In this document: one piece after another, positions 35,624 to 45,534 of the stretch
Position numbering within the stretch: position 1 is the stretch's first letter
How the letters are laid out: every line of letters starts with the position of its first letter
NCBI RefSeq assembly: GCF_010993965.1
Contig: NZ_WIXM01000009.1
Span: forward strand, 1-64,000
Direction: 5' to 3'
Length of the DNA stretch: 64,000 bases
Origin: Gracilibacillus sp. YIM 98692
GTDB taxonomy: Bacteria > Bacillota > Bacilli > Bacillales > Amphibacillaceae
Translations under genes and position numbers: made by a program
Notes under the pieces: model-generated
Told to the model about the DNA's origin: nothing
Database searches by the model: none
Seen by the model: the letters and a program-made list of their open reading frames with translations, nothing else

Positions 35624-36841
35624 ATGAAAAAGTCTAACTTGTTAAGTTTATCTTTAATAATTCTGATGACAAATATGTTTATTGCACTACTCGGAGTTGG
35701 ATTGGTCATTCCTGTATTGCCACAATATATTTTGGAATTTAATGGAAGTGGGAAAGACATTGGTTATCTAGTCGCAGCAATGGGATTAACGCAATTTTTC
35801 GTTTCTCCAATAGGGGGGAAGCTATCAGATAAATATGGCCGTAAAAAGATTTTGATCATTGGTTTATCTCTACTTACAGTTTCCCAGCTTTTATTTGCAG
35901 TGGGCATTGAGTTATGGATGCTTTATCTTTCCCGCCTTATTGGTGGTATGGGCGTCGGATTAATTGTTCCTGCGAATATGGCGTATGTGGCTGATGTAAC
36001 TTCTAAAGAAGATAGAGGTAAGGGAATGGGGTATTTAGGAGCTGCTCTTTCGTTTGGCTTTGTCATAGGACCAGGAATTGGAGGTTTTCTTGCCGAACTG
36101 GGAATTCGTGTTCCGTTTTATGTTTCTGCGCTTGTTGCAGGTATTGCTGCGATAATATCTTTATTATTTTTACCCGAGCCTTTGACAAAAGAACAACAGT
36201 TAAAAGCTAGAAAAAAAACGGGAGAAAGTAATAGTATACTCTATTTATTTCAGAAATCTCTTACATCAAAATATCTGATTCTCCTTATTCTTACTCTATT
36301 TATGACTATTGGTATCGCTAAGTTTGAATCGATCTTTGGACTTTATGTTGATCGGAAATATGGCTATTCTCCTAAAGACATTTCCATCCTGTTAACTGCA
36401 GGTGCTCTGTTTGGCGTCTTACTACAGGCACTCTTTATCGATAAATTAATTAAATACATTGGTGAAATAAAGTTAGTCGAATGGTGTTTTGCATTATCAG
36501 CTGCATCAATGATCCTTGTATTACTCTCTGGACACTTTTGGTATGTTCTTCTAATGACTATATGTTTTATTGGTTTTACATCCATTCTGCGACCGGCGCT
36601 AAACACATTAGTATCAAAAATGGCTGGTGAAGAACAAGGGTTTGCTGCTGGGATGGTTAATGCTTATAGTAGCTTAGGAAATATTATAGGACCTGCGATA
36701 GCTGGAATCATATTTGATATTCATTTTGATATTCCGTATGTATTTGGAGCTATTATTTTATTAAGTGGGCTAGTCATATGTGTTATATGGAGTAAAAGAA
36801 AGAAAGGCAATGAGAATGTGGATAGGGATTTGTCTGGTTAA
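35624..36841 (+). CDS. MFS drug/sugar efflux transporter
   Basis: A 405-residue, twelve-segment major facilitator of the drug:proton antiporter group. Motif A reads GGKLSDKYGRKK between segments 2 and 3, and motif C-like GAALSFGFVIGPGIGG occurs in segment 5, typical of exporters. A role in expelling a sugar or phenolic aglycone would suit the setting, but true drug export is equally possible. GGAGAAG precedes ATG 35624. The GH3 gene follows after 40 bp, so both may share a transcript. Confidence 0.82.
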   Translation: MKKSNLLSLSLIILMTNMFIALLGVGLVIPVLPQYILEFNGSGKDIGYLVAAMGLTQFFVSPIGGKLSDKYGRKKILIIGLSLLTVSQLLFAVGIELWMLYLSRLIGGMGVGLIVPANMAYVADVTSKEDRGKGMGYLGAALSFGFVIGPGIGGFLAELGIRVPFYVSALVAGIAAIISLLFLPEPLTKEQQLKARKKTGESNSILYLFQKSLTSKYLILLILTLFMTIGIAKFESIFGLYVDRKYGYSPKDISILLTAGALFGVLLQALFIDKLIKYIGEIKLVEWCFALSAASMILVLLSGHFWYVLLMTICFIGFTSILRPALNTLVSKMAGEEQGFAAGMVNAYSSLGNIIGPAIAGIIFDIHFDIPYVFGAIILLSGLVICVIWSKRKKGNENVDRDLSG

Positions 36842-36888
36842 TATCTGTGACTAGTTGATTAAGTCAATTATGAAAGGAAATGATAACT

Positions 36889-39108
36889 ATGAAAGAACAT
36901 TTTATTAATGAATCTTACGAGAAAAAAATAAATGAGCTTATTAATCAAATGACTTTGGAAGAAAAAATAGGACAACTTATTCAGATTGTTCCATCATTAT
37001 TTGGAGCATTTGATGAGACAATCGCAAAATTAATTAATGGTGAAATTTCGTATGACGAATTTCAAAAACTAGATAGAAACTACCATGAAGATAAAATTAG
37101 AGGTGGAGTTCTCGGTTCAATGGGTGGGGTGACGGGAGCAGAAACGTCCAATAGATTACAAAAGATTGCCGTAGAAGAATCAAGACTAGGAATTCCCCTG
37201 ATTTTCGGATTAGATGTTATTCATGGCTATAAAACGATTTTCCCTATTCCACTTGCAGAAGCGTGTAGTTGGGATTTGGAATGGATGGAGAAGACTGCAG
37301 AAATTGCAGCAAAGGAGGCTGCGGCTGCAGGGATTCACTGGACTTTCGCTCCTATGGTAGATATCAGTCGAGACCCCAGGTGGGGAAGAGTAGCAGAAGG
37401 AAGTGGCGAAGATACCTATTTATCTAGCGAAATTGCGACTGCTAGAGTAAAAGGATTTCAAGGAGAGGACTTAACGGATGCTCAAAGAATTCTAGCTTGT
37501 GCCAAACATTTTATCGGTTATGGGGGAGCTGTTGGTGGTCGTGATTATAATACTGTTGACATGTCTCCTCAAACCCTTCATGAAGTTTACCTTCCACCTT
37601 TTGAAGCTGCAACAAATGCTGGAGTTGGTACGTTCATGAGTGCATTTAATGACCTAAATGGTGTACCTTGTACAGCAAGCAGATATATATTGACTTATCT
37701 ATTAAGAGACAAGCTAGGGTTTAATGGCTTTGTTGTAAGTGATGCGAATTCTATCGCGGAATGTGTAGAACATGGCTATTCGAGAGATCGTAAAGAAGCT
37801 AGTAGAAAAGCTTTACTGGCCGGATTAGACATGGACATGAGCCAAGGAACTTATCTACAAGACTTACCAGAGCAAGTCGAGAATGGTGACATACCAGAAG
37901 CATCTTTGGATGAGGCAGTGAGACGAGTTTTACGGATGAAATTCAATCTTGGGCTTTTTGATAACCCTTACCGTACCAACCAAGAGATAGAGAAAAAGTC
38001 TTTACTTGCACCTGAACATGTGCAAGCAGCAAGGGAGATGGCCAAACGTTCGATCGTATTATTAAAAAATGAACATAATACCCTTCCTTTGAAGAAGAAA
38101 TTAAATAAGGTGGCAGTTATTGGCCCATTAGCAGATAATCAAAGAGAATTGTTAGGGACATGGGCGGTTACTGGTGATCCCAATGATGTTACTACTGTAT
38201 TGTCGGGAATTGAAGGTGCCGTTCATGCAGACACAGAAGTTGCCTATTCCAAGGGGTGTGACGTAAGTGATAAGGAGGAAACGGATATTGACACCGCGCT
38301 CAAAGTAGCTTCGGATTCTGATGTCATTATTGCGGTAGTCGGAGAAAATTCTGATATGAGCGGTGAAGCCTCTAGCCGTATGGAACTTGATCTACCTGGA
38401 AGACAGGAAGAATTATTAAAAGCTTTGCATCAAACTGGTAAGCCGTTAGTGGTCGTTCTTATCAATGGTCGACCGCTCACCATTCCATGGGTTGCTGCTC
38501 ATGCAGACGCTATTGTAGAAGCATGGCAATTAGGAATTCAGAGTGGGAACGCCATCGCAGATGTTCTGTTTGGAGACTATAATCCTAGTGGGAAACTAGC
38601 AGCTACGTTTCCATATTCAGTAGGACAAGTACCGATTTACTACAATCATCCTAGAACCGGAAGACCAGCTAGTGAAGTGAAATTTACTTCTAAATACATT
38701 GATGGTCCCCATGAGCCATTATATCCTTTTGGATTTGGTTTAAGCTATACTACCTTTGAGTATGGCAATCTTAATTTATCATCTTCTGAATTTACTAAGA
38801 ATGAAAAAGCAATTATCAGTGTAGATGTCACCAATAGTGGAAATCAATCTGGTGAGGAAATTGTGCAACTTTACATTGCTGACGTAATTGCAAGTAGGGT
38901 GAGACCAGTGAAAGAACTAAGAGGATTCAAAAAAATTATGCTTCAACCAGGGGAATGTAAGTCAGTAAAATTTGAACTTGAGATGCAAGATCTTGGGTTT
39001 TACAACGAAGAAATGGACTATGTTATTGAGCCGGGTTTATTTAAATTGTACGTAGGACCAAATTCCAAAGAAGGTTTAGAAGGAGAATTTAATATAATTA
39101 AACAATAA
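36889..39108 (+). CDS. GH3 beta-glucosidase/beta-xylosidase
   Basis: A 739-residue GH3 enzyme without a signal peptide, hence cytoplasmic. The barrel contains GVTGAETSNRLQKIAVEESR and FGLDVIHGYKTIFP; the nucleophile Asp is in FVVSDANS (near 285). The alpha/beta sandwich and a fibronectin-like C-terminal domain (YPFGFGLSYTTFEY; VTNSGNQSGEEIVQLYI) follow, as in BglX. ATG 36889 has better spacing from GAAAGG than ATG 36880. It would release glucose or xylose from beta-linked oligosaccharides or aryl glycosides. Confidence 0.92.
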   Translation: MKEHFINESYEKKINELINQMTLEEKIGQLIQIVPSLFGAFDETIAKLINGEISYDEFQKLDRNYHEDKIRGGVLGSMGGVTGAETSNRLQKIAVEESRLGIPLIFGLDVIHGYKTIFPIPLAEACSWDLEWMEKTAEIAAKEAAAAGIHWTFAPMVDISRDPRWGRVAEGSGEDTYLSSEIATARVKGFQGEDLTDAQRILACAKHFIGYGGAVGGRDYNTVDMSPQTLHEVYLPPFEAATNAGVGTFMSAFNDLNGVPCTASRYILTYLLRDKLGFNGFVVSDANSIAECVEHGYSRDRKEASRKALLAGLDMDMSQGTYLQDLPEQVENGDIPEASLDEAVRRVLRMKFNLGLFDNPYRTNQEIEKKSLLAPEHVQAAREMAKRSIVLLKNEHNTLPLKKKLNKVAVIGPLADNQRELLGTWAVTGDPNDVTTVLSGIEGAVHADTEVAYSKGCDVSDKEETDIDTALKVASDSDVIIAVVGENSDMSGEASSRMELDLPGRQEELLKALHQTGKPLVVVLINGRPLTIPWVAAHADAIVEAWQLGIQSGNAIADVLFGDYNPSGKLAATFPYSVGQVPIYYNHPRTGRPASEVKFTSKYIDGPHEPLYPFGFGLSYTTFEYGNLNLSSSEFTKNEKAIISVDVTNSGNQSGEEIVQLYIADVIASRVRPVKELRGFKKIMLQPGECKSVKFELEMQDLGFYNEEMDYVIEPGLFKLYVGPNSKEGLEGEFNIIKQ

Positions 39109-39130
39109 TAGGTCAGAAGGATGTGATTGT

Positions 39131-40624
39131 GTGGAAAAGTTAAAAGTGTCAAAGAATAATAGATATTTCACCTATCAAGACGGGAAGCCTTTTATCTGGT
39201 TATCAGATACCGTTTGGACTATCGCTCAAAGATTAAAGTGGGACGATGTAGAATTTCTAATGCAAAAACGTAAATCACAAGGATTCACAGTCCTTCAAAT
39301 CGTGGCGCTTGATCCGGAACAGGACAAGGAAATAAGAAATCCAGCTGGAGAAAAGGCTTTAATAAAGGATGATCTGAGCACACCAAATGAAGCATACTTT
39401 AAGTATTTAGATTGGGTACTGGATAAAGCAGAGGAGTATGGATTTTATGTACTGTTTCTTCCGGTTTGGGGGGAGCTTGTGGTTGGTCATAATTGGATGA
39501 ATGAGTTTTCGGAAAAAATTGTTACGGAAGAAAATGCATACCTTTATGGAAAGTGGATTGGAAACCGATATAAAGGTCGAAAAAATATAATTTGGTGTCT
39601 TGGAGGTGATCGACAGCCGATTCATCTTGGTGTAGATTACAGGGATGTTTGGAGGAAAATGGCTGAAGGAATTGCAAAAGGCGTTCTGAATAGGGACTTA
39701 TTATATAATGTTGAAGACCCAGACTGGCAAAAGCTTCTTATGACGTATCATACTTGCTTTGAGCGAGAGACAGGCGAATGTTCCACGATGTCCTATTGGA
39801 CGGATAAAGAAGCTTGGATATCGTTTATTATGATTCAATCGGGACATGGGCTAGAACCAAAAAACTATGAGTTAGTAAAAAAAGAGTATGAAAGAGAAAA
39901 CACTATGCCAGTTTTTGATGGAGAACCAGCCTATGAACAAATGCCAACATCATGGCCACCTTCTTCTTCGATGGATTACCATGGAGATTGGATGGTACGA
40001 AAGCGCGCATACTGGAGTTTATTCGCGGGTTCCTTTGGTCACACCTATGGCCATTCATCCATTTGGCCAATGATATCAGAAAAAGAGAGAGAGAGCTTTA
40101 GAAAGTATTCTTGGTTTGAAGCTTTAGATCACCCTGGTGCATGGCAAATCAAAATACTCCGAGATTTTCTTGAGTCAAGAAATATAAGCCAATGTATACC
40201 TAGTCAGGAGATATTAATAAGACAAAATGAAAAGCTTGAAAACATACAGGATGAACATAACCAAGCTTGTATAGAAAAAGATGGCATGTTTGCTTGTGTC
40301 TATTTCCCATCAGGTGGGGAAGAAGTCATTGATATAAGCAAGTTAAATAAAAGGCAATTACAAATGTATTGGTTTAACCCGAGAGATGGAAACTGCTATT
40401 CTCAAGAAAATGTGATTTCTAAAGAAGCAATCAACTTGTTAGAAAGAGTAAAGACAGATGAACATCGTACAACGATTCAAATAAAGACACCAACTCGTGG
40501 AAAAGAAGAAGATTGGATCTGTGTAATTGAACCCAATGATACGAATAAAGTTCTTCCTGGGAAATCACAAGTTTATGGAGAGATGCTAGTACCGAAAGAA
40601 GTTAAAAAAGTTTTTGTGTGGTAG
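39131..40624 (+). CDS. GH140-like (DUF4038) glycoside hydrolase, apiosidase type
   Basis: A 497-residue TIM-barrel enzyme. The start (YFTYQDGKPFIWLSDTVW) and the C-terminal beta domain are typical of DUF4038 proteins, which include GH140 apiosidases. The acid/base candidate is Asp160 in LGGDRQP and the nucleophile Glu265 in DGEPAYE, matching the positions in the family. GTG 39131 follows AGAAGG. It sits 22 bp after the GH3 gene, so they act on the same molecule. Apiose specificity is inferred from family only; other furanosides are possible. Confidence 0.78.
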   Translation: MEKLKVSKNNRYFTYQDGKPFIWLSDTVWTIAQRLKWDDVEFLMQKRKSQGFTVLQIVALDPEQDKEIRNPAGEKALIKDDLSTPNEAYFKYLDWVLDKAEEYGFYVLFLPVWGELVVGHNWMNEFSEKIVTEENAYLYGKWIGNRYKGRKNIIWCLGGDRQPIHLGVDYRDVWRKMAEGIAKGVLNRDLLYNVEDPDWQKLLMTYHTCFERETGECSTMSYWTDKEAWISFIMIQSGHGLEPKNYELVKKEYERENTMPVFDGEPAYEQMPTSWPPSSSMDYHGDWMVRKRAYWSLFAGSFGHTYGHSSIWPMISEKERESFRKYSWFEALDHPGAWQIKILRDFLESRNISQCIPSQEILIRQNEKLENIQDEHNQACIEKDGMFACVYFPSGGEEVIDISKLNKRQLQMYWFNPRDGNCYSQENVISKEAINLLERVKTDEHRTTIQIKTPTRGKEEDWICVIEPNDTNKVLPGKSQVYGEMLVPKEVKKVFVW

Positions 40625-40660
40625 GTAGTTATGTAGTATATAAGATTTGGGAGGAATAAT

Positions 40661-41163
40661 TTGTCTATTATGCCAATGGAGCAACATAAAATAACTAATA
40701 GTAGATTAACATTGGGATGTATGTGGTTAGGTGGAGCTTGGAATCGTTCCCCGTTGACAAATGAGGATATTTTAACAGCTGAAAAGGCAATAGATGCAGC
40801 ACTATCTATTGGAATAAACATGTTCGACCATGCAGACATCTACAAAATAGGGAAAGCGGAAGAAGTATTTGGACGAGTCTTAAAAGAGCGCCCTAGTCTC
40901 CGGAGCAAGTGGTACTGCAAACAAAATGCGGACTACGATTAGGAAATAATAGGACTTTAAAGTATTATGATTTTTCCAAGCAACACATCTTTAATTCCGT
41001 TGATGGAAGCTTACAGCGTTTAGGAACAGATTATCTAGATATATTACTTCTTCATCGTCCAGATTCATTGATGGATCGTGATGAAGTAGCAGAGGCATTT
41101 GATTTGCTGAAACAATCCGGAAAAGTAAGGCATTTTGGAGTTTCCAATACTTTAAAAGATTAG
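40661..41163 (+). pseudogene. Aldo/keto reductase, frameshifted and truncated
   Basis: The start LTLGCMWLGGAWN and INMFDHADIYKIGKAEEVFG show an aldo/keto reductase. Near 40902 a G is lost, so LREQVVLQTKCGL is read as LRSKWYCKQNA. The second frame runs through SLQRLGTDYLDILLLHRPD and GKVRHFGVSNTLKD and then stops at 41163, about 130 residues short of a full enzyme. TTG 40661 has a good GGGAGGA site. The gene once closed the GH3-GH140 operon. Confidence 0.85.
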
Positions 41164-41218
41164 TTAACAAGGTATCAAGACTTAAAAGATTATAAGACTG
41201 TTGTCATATAAACATAGC

Positions 41219-41242
41219 AGACTCATGAGTAATCATGGGTCT
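41219..41242 (+). terminator. Hairpin terminator after the broken reductase
   Basis: AGACTCATGA / TCATGGGTCT with loop GTAA (one G-T pair) followed by ATTTTCAT. Confidence 0.7.
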
Positions 41243-41689
41243 ATTTTCATCTAGTTTGGGATTTAAGAAATATACTTAGAGACTTTATACGACCCGTTCT
41301 CTTCCTGTTTGCACTTCTTTTAAGAACCTCTATGGATTATCCAAAGAAAAACTAGAAAAACAAGTGCTAATTTTACGGATAATTGAAGCACAAGTGAGTA
41401 TTTAAATAATAACTGTTTACTAAATTTGTATGGATAATCTGCTAGAGGGCTTGGTTAAGTATTTTTATAAAATAATCAGGTATTATGAAACGATTATAAA
41501 TTCAGAAAAAAGTTAGGTTAAAAATACTATGCTTATATTTATTCTTTATTAAAGCGTTTTAAGAAATATAGCTAATTACTTAACAATTTTAGGATAAAAA
41601 AACAAAAGGAATTCATAAGAAATTATCATAAAATTTAATATATAAGTAAAAACTTTGAGTTATTCAAAGTGAGAATAGGAGAGGTTTTA
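41243..41689. other. Intergenic region, possible deletion scar
   Basis: About 440 bp with no supported gene, between the truncated reductase and the next dehydrogenase. Short stretches look like decayed coding sequence but no family is readable. GGAGAGG at the end serves the next gene. Confidence 0.4.
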
Positions 41690-42742
41690 ATGAATGTTCA
41701 ATTAGGGATCATAGGATTTGGTGGTATGGGGAAATGGCATGCAGATAATGCTATCCGTGTGGAACATGTTGAAATCGTAGCAGCTTGTGACATAAAAGAA
41801 CAAAGGCGTAAGGAATCTAGTGAGCGGGGGTTAAAAACCTATGAAAACGTAGAAGCATTGCTAGATGATAAAGATGTAAATACGGTATTAATCTCGGTAC
41901 CTAACCATTTGCATAAGGAAATAGTAATAAAAGCTGCAAACGCAGGTAAGCATATTATTTGTGAAAAGCCTGTTGCACTGACCGTAAGTGAGCTGGACGA
42001 AATGATAGATGCAACAGAAAAAAATAATGTTATTTTCACCGTACATCAAAATCGACGTTGGGATCGTGACTTTCAGATTGTGAAAAAAGCATATGATGAA
42101 GGATTAATTGGTGATATTTTTACTATTGAATCTAAGTTGCATACGGCTAATGGAAGAATACACGAATGGCACCTTTACAAGGAATATGGTGGAGGTATGA
42201 TGTATGATTGGGGAGTTCATTTAATTGATCAGTTTCTTCATATGATGGAGGGAGCTAAGTTAATATCCGTATTTGCTGATATTAAAAGTATCATTAACGA
42301 TGAGGTGGATGACTACTTCAAGGTAATTATGAAATTCGATAATGGGATTACAGCACACGCGGAATTGGGAACGTATGTCCTGAAATATCAGCCTAGATGG
42401 TTAGCAGCAGGAAATAGAGGAACAATGGTTATCAATTCATTTGCATGTGATGGGGAAATTATGAGAACTAGTAAGTTGTTAAATAAACTACCTGCACAAA
42501 TAGCTGAAACTGTTGCTGGTCCTACACGACAATTTGCTCCTCAACCTGCAGGAGTACTCTATTCAGATCCACTACCAACAGTTGAGATAGAATGGACAGA
42601 CTTTTATAAAAATATTGTCGAAGTATTAAATGGTAACTCAGAATTAAAAATAAAGTTAACTGAAGTAAGAAGAGTACTAGCTGTAATGGAAGCAGCCTTT
42701 GAGTCTAGCAGAATAAATAAATCTATTTCATTTGAAAGATAA
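41690..42742 (+). CDS. Gfo/Idh/MocA-family oxidoreductase
   Basis: A 350-residue NAD(P)-dependent sugar dehydrogenase. The Rossmann motif is GIIGFGGMGKWHA, the signature HIICEKPVALTVSE lies near residues 86-99, and the catalytic region has GGGMMYDWGVHLIDQFLHM with the conserved Asp and His. ATG 41690 follows AGGAGAGG; the GTG at 41669 lacks a site. It has its own terminator. It is only distantly similar to the dehydrogenases at 19465 and 46787 and may handle another sugar released by the hydrolases. Confidence 0.87.
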   Translation: MNVQLGIIGFGGMGKWHADNAIRVEHVEIVAACDIKEQRRKESSERGLKTYENVEALLDDKDVNTVLISVPNHLHKEIVIKAANAGKHIICEKPVALTVSELDEMIDATEKNNVIFTVHQNRRWDRDFQIVKKAYDEGLIGDIFTIESKLHTANGRIHEWHLYKEYGGGMMYDWGVHLIDQFLHMMEGAKLISVFADIKSIINDEVDDYFKVIMKFDNGITAHAELGTYVLKYQPRWLAAGNRGTMVINSFACDGEIMRTSKLLNKLPAQIAETVAGPTRQFAPQPAGVLYSDPLPTVEIEWTDFYKNIVEVLNGNSELKIKLTEVRRVLAVMEAAFESSRINKSISFER

Positions 42743-42815
42743 TGAAGGGGAAATAATAACTTGCAATATGTCATAAGCGTGGGACTGGCATATAATGTAT
42801 TAATTAGTTCCATAA

Positions 42816-42850
42816 AAGGTTAGAAGCTTTTATTATTGGTTTCTAGCCTT
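42816..42850 (+). terminator. Terminator of the 41690 dehydrogenase
   Basis: AAGGTTAGAA / TTCTAGCCTT with a 15-nt loop, followed by ATTTTCTTTT. Confidence 0.7.
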
Positions 42851-42955
42851 ATTTTCTTTTATTATGATACAATTAATTGGTAGATTAATATTTATACGTA
42901 CTATTATCTTTGTGTGATTATATAAATATGATTTTTATGAGGGAGAGAATTGAAT

Positions 42956-45460
42956 ATGAACAAACTTCCCCAATATGATAAAGATTCAAAAATTGTAAAT
43001 ATCTCGGTGATTAATAATGAAAATAAACTTGAAAATGCCCATAGAGAAATTGAATTAATTTATGTGATCAAAGGTAATTTACAAGTTAATCTCAATAATA
43101 ATAACTATCAGTTAAATAAATCTGATTTTCTATTAATCAATTCAAATAAATTACATTCTATTATATCGAACAGTGATAACTTATTTGTATTACTACATTT
43201 TAACTATTATGAATTAAGCTTACTATTAGAACAAAAGAATCTTATGTTCTCTTGTAATTCATCTGAAAAACAACATTCTTTTGATCAGAAATTAAGGTTG
43301 GCTATTGAAGAGTTGTTATCAGTATTTGTACAACAAAGAGTTGATATACAAGTCGAATTTCTTGAAAAGGCTTATAAATTAATTTCAATTCTTAAAAATT
43401 ATTTAATAAATAGAAACCAATTAGAAGTGAAAAACTCAATAACAAGTAAAGGACAGAGTGATAGGTTAACAGAAATAATAGAATATATTCAAACTAACTA
43501 TCGAGAACCATTATCATTGGATGAAGTTGCTGGTTTTCATTTTTTATCTAGTCCTTATCTATCTAAAATATTTAAGAAGCAAACTGGAAAGACCTTTTCT
43601 AAATACTTAAATGAAATACGTCTTGCACATGCAGTAGACGATTTATTAAGCTCTAATGAAACCATTACTCGTATTGCTTTAGATAACGGGTTTCCAAACC
43701 TAGCAGCGTTTAATAGAATTTTTTATGAATATTATAATATGAAACCGAGTGAATATAGAAAGAAAAATTCTAAATTAGTAAAAAAAGAAGAAAATCAAGT
43801 GACTAAAGAATTGACAAAAAAAAGTGATAAAGCAGAAAAAGAATTGCGTGATTACTTAAATACCAACACAGAACTTAACGAAACTAGTATTGACACCCCA
43901 GAGTTTATAAAACCAGAGATTGTTAAGGTTGGAGAAAGTAAGACTCTTTATAAATATTGGAATAAGTTGATAAATTTAGGCTATGCAAAAGATATTTTAA
44001 ATTCAGATATGCAGGAGCAAGTTAAACTTTTGCAGAATGATATTGGATTTAAATTTGCTAGGTTTTGGGGGATATTTAGTGATGACATGCATGTAGAAGA
44101 TGAATATGATTATACAATCACTTATAATTTTTCTAGTATTAATAAGTTAATAGATTTTCTTCTAAATAATAATATCAAACCCTTTATTGAACTAGGACCA
44201 AAACCTAAAATTATATCAAAATCAACTGAAAAGACATTAATTATCCAATCATGTAGAGAAAGGACTTTAAAAGAATGGACCAACCTTATAAGGGCTTTCT
44301 TACATCATTGTAGGGAAAGATACGGTATTGAAGAAGTAGAGACATGGTATTTTGAGATTTGGAATAAGCATAGTGATCCGTTAAGGACTTCTAATAAAGA
44401 AAACGTTAATAGTAACCTTCAGTTTAGCCATAGTGAATTTAAAGATTATTTTAATCTGTTTCATACATTGAAAGAAAATATTAACGAGATTGTTCCTTCA
44501 GCTAAAGTTGGAGGGTGTGGTTTGCCTATGGATTTAGATGATGATAGACTCTCCTTTTTTTTAGAGAAATGGAAATTGGAGGAATTACAGCCGGATTTTC
44601 TTTCCGTATATATCTACCCGATAGAGGTAGATTGGGGAAACAATCGACTTCCTATAAAAAATATGCAATCTGCTAATCCTGATTTTGTAAAGAATAAGCT
44701 TGTTATGATAAGGAAGGCTCTTAAAAAGGCAGGGCTTGTTGATCTTGAGCTTAATATAACGGAATGGAACATTTCAATATCAAATAGAGATTACCTAAAT
44801 GATAGTTGCTTTAAGGCCTCTTATATAGTTAAAAACTTGGTTGACAATGTGAATCAACATCAGATAAATATGGTAGGATATTGGCTGCTCTCAGATATTT
44901 TTAGTGATTTCAGAGATTCCAAAAATGTTCTGCATGGTGGCGCTGGATTACTTACTAAAAGTGGAATAAAGAAACCAAGTTACCATGCTTTTAGTTTGAT
45001 GAACCAATTAGGTGATTCAATAGTTGGTAAGGGTAAGAATTATATTATAACTAAAAAGTTCGACAATAGATACCAAGTTCTCTTCTTTAATTATAAGCAT
45101 TTTAACTACGCCTATTACTTGCATCCCGAGGCAAGTGCAGGTGTTAATGAACAATACGATATCTTTGAGGATGCAGAACCTTTAAACCTTTCTCTAGAAA
45201 TACAGGGCGTATCAGATGGGAAGTACCGTGTTAAAGAGATTGTTCAAAATCGCCTCCATGGAAGTGTCCTAGATGAATGGTTAAATTTTGGAGCAGTTTC
45301 TGACATGAAAAGAGACGAAGTTGAATATTTGAAACAGATCTGTACACCTTACATGAAGGTAACTTATACTTTTGTGAAAAAAAACAGCGTAGTATTGCAT
45401 GCCCAACTTCAACCCCATGAAGTAAGGTTATATGAACTTAACTTGTTAATAGGTGAGTAA
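42956..45460 (+). CDS. AraC-type regulator fused to a GH39-like domain lacking the acid/base Glu
   Basis: An 834-residue fusion. Residues about 10-90 form a cupin sensor (ELIYVIKGNLQVNLNNNNY), residues about 165-270 an AraC double HTH (LDEVAGFHFLSSPYLSKIFK; ALDNGFPNLAAFNRIFYEYY), and residues about 330-830 a GH39 beta-xylosidase-like barrel and beta domain. The nucleophile motif ITEWNIS (Glu603) is kept, but the acid/base motif WNEP reads WNKHSD, with Lys471. It has no signal peptide. I infer a cytoplasmic regulator that binds a xyloside-like ligand without cleaving it. ATG 42956 follows GGGAGAG. It stands alone between two terminators and may control regions 2 and 3. Confidence 0.85.
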   Translation: MNKLPQYDKDSKIVNISVINNENKLENAHREIELIYVIKGNLQVNLNNNNYQLNKSDFLLINSNKLHSIISNSDNLFVLLHFNYYELSLLLEQKNLMFSCNSSEKQHSFDQKLRLAIEELLSVFVQQRVDIQVEFLEKAYKLISILKNYLINRNQLEVKNSITSKGQSDRLTEIIEYIQTNYREPLSLDEVAGFHFLSSPYLSKIFKKQTGKTFSKYLNEIRLAHAVDDLLSSNETITRIALDNGFPNLAAFNRIFYEYYNMKPSEYRKKNSKLVKKEENQVTKELTKKSDKAEKELRDYLNTNTELNETSIDTPEFIKPEIVKVGESKTLYKYWNKLINLGYAKDILNSDMQEQVKLLQNDIGFKFARFWGIFSDDMHVEDEYDYTITYNFSSINKLIDFLLNNNIKPFIELGPKPKIISKSTEKTLIIQSCRERTLKEWTNLIRAFLHHCRERYGIEEVETWYFEIWNKHSDPLRTSNKENVNSNLQFSHSEFKDYFNLFHTLKENINEIVPSAKVGGCGLPMDLDDDRLSFFLEKWKLEELQPDFLSVYIYPIEVDWGNNRLPIKNMQSANPDFVKNKLVMIRKALKKAGLVDLELNITEWNISISNRDYLNDSCFKASYIVKNLVDNVNQHQINMVGYWLLSDIFSDFRDSKNVLHGGAGLLTKSGIKKPSYHAFSLMNQLGDSIVGKGKNYIITKKFDNRYQVLFFNYKHFNYAYYLHPEASAGVNEQYDIFEDAEPLNLSLEIQGVSDGKYRVKEIVQNRLHGSVLDEWLNFGAVSDMKRDEVEYLKQICTPYMKVTYTFVKKNSVVLHAQLQPHEVRLYELNLLIGE

Positions 45461-45490
45461 TTATTTATTAAACTAAAATAAGTAACAGTT

Positions 45491-45534
45491 AACCCTGGTA
45501 GTAGGAATTATAGTTAATTCCTACTACCAGGGTT
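45491..45534 (+). terminator. Strong terminator of the AraC-GH39 gene
   Basis: Perfect 20-bp stem, left arm 45491-45510 (AACCCTGGTAGTAGGAATTA) and right arm 45515-45534, loop TAGT, followed by CTTTATTT. Confidence 0.88.
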
